Assembly (NCBI GenBank): GCA_019246575.1
Contig: JAFAQG010000233.1
Coordinates: forward strand, 1-7,393
Direction: 5' to 3'
Length of the DNA stretch: 7,393 nt
Source of the DNA: Acidobacteriaceae bacterium
GTDB taxonomy: Bacteria > Acidobacteriota > Terriglobia > Bryobacterales > Bryobacteraceae
Of the stretch, positions 5,655 to 7,393 are shown piece after piece. The first letter of the stretch is position 1; each line of letters opens with the position of its first letter. The position numbers were made by a program, and so were the translations under genes. The notes under the pieces are model-generated. The model did not search any database, was not told the origin of the DNA, and saw nothing but the letters and a program-made list of their open reading frames with translations.

Positions 5655-6142
5655 TGTTCCTCCTGTTCTGCAAGCAGGCCATTTTTGTACATCATCAGTT
5701 CCGACAAGAGCGGCTCCACTTTGACCGGGTCCACGTTATGCGCCAGTGCCCAGTGCTGAACGAGGCGGCTCAATGACTCCCCGTTGGGTGGATGCACTGC
5801 CGGCAAGTAGTCCTCATCGTCATCGTCATCCTCGTCCTCTTCGAATTCCAAAGCGACGCCGTGCTGCGCTGCCTCGGTAAAGTCATCCGTGTAGGCAGTC
5901 CCGGTACAACGCTCGAAATGCTGCGCGAAATCCGCCGGCATCACACCGATCTCTGTCACGTCCCAGCATTGCCCCAGCGCATCCAGATGAAGGAGTTCGC
6001 CCGAATCCCGGCCGCGATAGCATTCGTACCCGTGCTCGTTCCACATCCAGGAAAACATCCTTCGGCAGAGTGCGAGCGAAAGCCACCGCTCGAGTGGCTT
6101 CCAGTTCTCCGGATAATACTGACGCTCGGTCTCGGTCTGCAT
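5612..6142 (-). CDS. Acidic hypothetical protein with a poly-Asp/Glu tract
   Basis: The preferred start is the ATG at 6142, which overlaps the primase stop as TAATG; a longer frame to 6223 lies inside the primase gene and is rejected. The 176-residue product has an aromatic, Trp-rich N-terminal part (ENWKPLERWLSLALCRRMFS, YECYRGRDSGELLHLDALGQ). It then carries an acidic run at residues about 99-111 (FEEDEDDDDDEDY) and a helical C-terminal part (LSRLVQHWALAHNVDPVKVE). No family is recognised. The one-base overlap predicts production coupled to the primase, so a replication accessory role is reasonable. The acidic tract could mimic nucleic acid or bind a basic partner, but that is speculative. 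Its end overlaps the next gene by 43 nt. Confidence 0.7.
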   Translation of the reverse strand: MQTETERQYYPENWKPLERWLSLALCRRMFSWMWNEHGYECYRGRDSGELLHLDALGQCWDVTEIGVMPADFAQHFERCTGTAYTDDFTEAAQHGVALEFEEDEDDDDDEDYLPAVHPPNGESLSRLVQHWALAHNVDPVKVEPLLSELMMYKNGLLAEQEEQCRTFLKTTQCWLK

Positions 6143-7164
6143 TAGCGCGTACCCCCTGCAACGACCGGAATGGGACAGCCGAGCGCGGCGCGGATCGCGT
6201 ACTTGTCGCAACCGGCCCGGCACTGGTAAAAGCGTGGATCCGACACCTTGATGTGCAGATTGTCCCCGTGCTTGTCTTTACCGTGTTCGCGGCAGGAAGG
6301 GCAAGCGGTCACATAATTGCCGCTTGCAATCCGCCGCGAGTTGACTTCGACATGTTCGAGAATCGAAAACTGCGGCCGGTCCTCGAAGCGCGAAGGCCGG
6401 TACATACTAATCGGCGCTGTTGGTATGGGCTCCGGCGCGGGCAACTCATCGAGGAAGGCGCGCAGTTGTGCCTCGGTGAGCCGGCGCCGCTGAGTTAAAT
6501 AAGCAATCTGAGCATCGAGGCTAAAATCGTCGGCGCCGTAAAAATAGTAGCGAAGACCCGTTGCCTGGTGCACGCCGAGAGGTCCTCGCAGACCGTTTCC
6601 CATCTGCCCGGGCTCAACCATGTCCTGCTTGGGAAAGATCTCGATGCCATCCACCTGCGTGTCGCCGGCCTCCTTTCGCGCGCCTTTGATCGGCACGTTC
6701 AGTTGCGACGCGATGTGCGAGATGAATGCACGGCATTCGAGTGAAAGACAGGGCTGGTCGAAAAAGATCCAGAGATGCCCGCCGCGGCGGCTCTGCTCGA
6801 CCGCGATATCAATGCCCTTCTTTGTGAGCTCGTATTGCAGCGCGCACAAGTCATACAGAGCGCGGTCGTAATCCGCATCGATCGCAACCCACTTACATCG
6901 CTGCGTCTCCGGATTGATCGCGTACAGGCCAATGGTCAACCGTGCTTCGAGGTGAGCCCGGATGGTCGCCTCATCGAGCGGCTTCGGAGGTCCGAGCGGC
7001 GGACCCGGTACCTGATCCGGCAGGAACTCCTTAGCCAGAAAGTAGTTATGGCGGCCCGTGTTGGCGTCGGGCCGCTTGGATTGAATCGTGTAGGCACGCC
7101 GGTTCACGAACAGTGCCCAGTAATCCCGAATGTGCTCCGGCCGAGCCCTGGTACGGTACCTCAT
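6142..7164 (-). CDS. Archaeo-eukaryotic-type primase with C-terminal zinc finger
   Basis: The 340-residue protein shows the three motifs of archaeo-eukaryotic primase (AEP) domains: D-x-D in WVAIDADYD (Asp96, Asp98), the SxxGGH-type motif in EQSRRGGHLWIFF (His130), and an acidic residue in GIEIFPKQD (Glu175). FPKQDMVEPGQMGNGLRGPL resembles the segment after motif III in the primase domain of TOTE-type conflict systems and related mobile-element primases. The C-terminal region has a zinc-finger pattern, CPSC (288, 291) with CRAGC (315, 319) and nearby His294 and His299, similar to CHC2-type primase fingers but placed after the catalytic domain. It should synthesise primers on single-stranded DNA. 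No helicase is attached, so one is probably encoded nearby, possibly in the gene cut by the right edge. The SD GAGGTT (7171-7176) lies just upstream of the ATG at 7164. Confidence 0.85.
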   Translation of the reverse strand: MRYRTRARPEHIRDYWALFVNRRAYTIQSKRPDANTGRHNYFLAKEFLPDQVPGPPLGPPKPLDEATIRAHLEARLTIGLYAINPETQRCKWVAIDADYDRALYDLCALQYELTKKGIDIAVEQSRRGGHLWIFFDQPCLSLECRAFISHIASQLNVPIKGARKEAGDTQVDGIEIFPKQDMVEPGQMGNGLRGPLGVHQATGLRYYFYGADDFSLDAQIAYLTQRRRLTEAQLRAFLDELPAPEPIPTAPISMYRPSRFEDRPQFSILEHVEVNSRRIASGNYVTACPSCREHGKDKHGDNLHIKVSDPRFYQCRAGCDKYAIRAALGCPIPVVAGGTR

Positions 7165-7196
7165 CGGAAGAACCTCGCAAACAGCGATACATTCAG

Positions 7197-7212
7197 CAGC
7201 ACACGAGTGCTG
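7197..7212. repeat. Inverted repeat upstream of the primase gene
   Basis: CAGCAC-ACGA-GTGCTG forms a 6-bp stem with a 4-nt loop in the gap between the partial right-hand gene and the primase. It contains, on the minus strand, the same CACTCGTG 8-mer found at 870-877. No T-run follows on the minus strand, so an intrinsic terminator is unlikely; an operator or a processing hairpin is possible. Confidence 0.35.
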
Positions 7213-7220
7213 TACCCGAT

Positions 7221-7393
7221 TTACGGGGCCGATGCAAATGGCCCTGAATACTGCGATTGTGATGGATTTGTGCCGTACAATTGTCTCGGCCGCCGTGCCA
7301 GATCGATCAGCCGGAACTGCCTGACGAGCTGGTCAAACTGTTCCGATGACAACTGGCCGTTATCCGCGCCCGGCAGGTCGAGACAGTGGAACA
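7221..7393 (-). CDS. C-terminal end of an unrecognised protein (runs off right edge)
   Basis: A minus-strand frame is open from the right edge for 56 codons and stops at TAA 7221-7223. It includes FHCLDLPGADNGQLSSEQFD and QLVRQFRLIDLARRPRQLYG and ends YSGPFASAP. The acidic and helical stretch followed by a short Ser/Pro-rich tail looks like a normal protein C-terminus. No domain can be named from this fragment. Its stop is 56 nt upstream of the primase ATG on the same strand, so it probably belongs to the same operon; a helicase or another replication protein would fit but is not shown. Confidence 0.5.
   Translation of the reverse strand, partial: FHCLDLPGADNGQLSSEQFDQLVRQFRLIDLARRPRQLYGTNPSQSQYSGPFASAP

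Noticed and set aside
1..7393. CRISPR array, tRNA, rRNA or insertion-sequence ends
   Set aside because: No regularly spaced repeats, no tRNA-like cloverleaf, no rRNA-like stretch and no paired terminal inverted repeats were seen.

Overview
The window looks like accessory DNA from a bacterium of moderately high GC: part of a prophage, plasmid or integrative element. Almost every credible gene lies on the minus strand. They are tightly packed, often overlapping or one base apart, and most are preceded by strong AGGAGG-type ribosome binding sites. Several are DNA-transaction families: an archaeo-eukaryotic-type primase, an SSB, a RecB-like PD-(D/E)XK nuclease, an Rpn-type PD-(D/E)XK protein and a phospholipase-D-type nuclease. 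No structural phage gene, integrase, tRNA, rRNA, CRISPR array or intact insertion sequence is visible. The style of the SSB and of the coiled-coil phage-like protein loosely suggests Acidobacteriota, but this is an impression from recall and not a demonstrated placement.

Layout in the direction of transcription (right to left): the C-terminal end of an unrecognised protein (7221-7393); a primase with a C-terminal zinc finger (6142-7164); an acidic hypothetical protein whose start overlaps the primase stop as TAATG (5612-6142); a hypothetical protein with a CxxCxHxH motif (4929-5654); a membrane-anchored PLD-family nuclease (4269-4925); a small four-helix membrane protein starting at GTG, whose SD overlaps the nuclease stop (3803-4258); a short frame-broken gene (3468-3698); an ssb gene with two in-frame stops but no indel (2988-3467); a coiled-coil phage-type protein (2540-2932); an Rpn-family nuclease/transposase-like protein (1592-2365); a degraded plus-strand gene (965-1575); a RecB/Cas4-type exonuclease domain protein (189-845); and the start of another protein that runs off the left edge (1-223).

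Taken together this reads as a DNA replication/recombination module. The primase would make primers, SSB would coat single strands and the RecB-like nuclease would process ends. The PLD nuclease and its membrane partner stand out because they probably act at or outside the membrane; they could belong to conjugation, DNA uptake or exclusion, but nothing in the sequence decides this. Decay is patchy. The ssb, the small gene just upstream of it and the plus-strand gene are broken, while the neighbouring genes are open, so the element may be losing functions that the host supplies.
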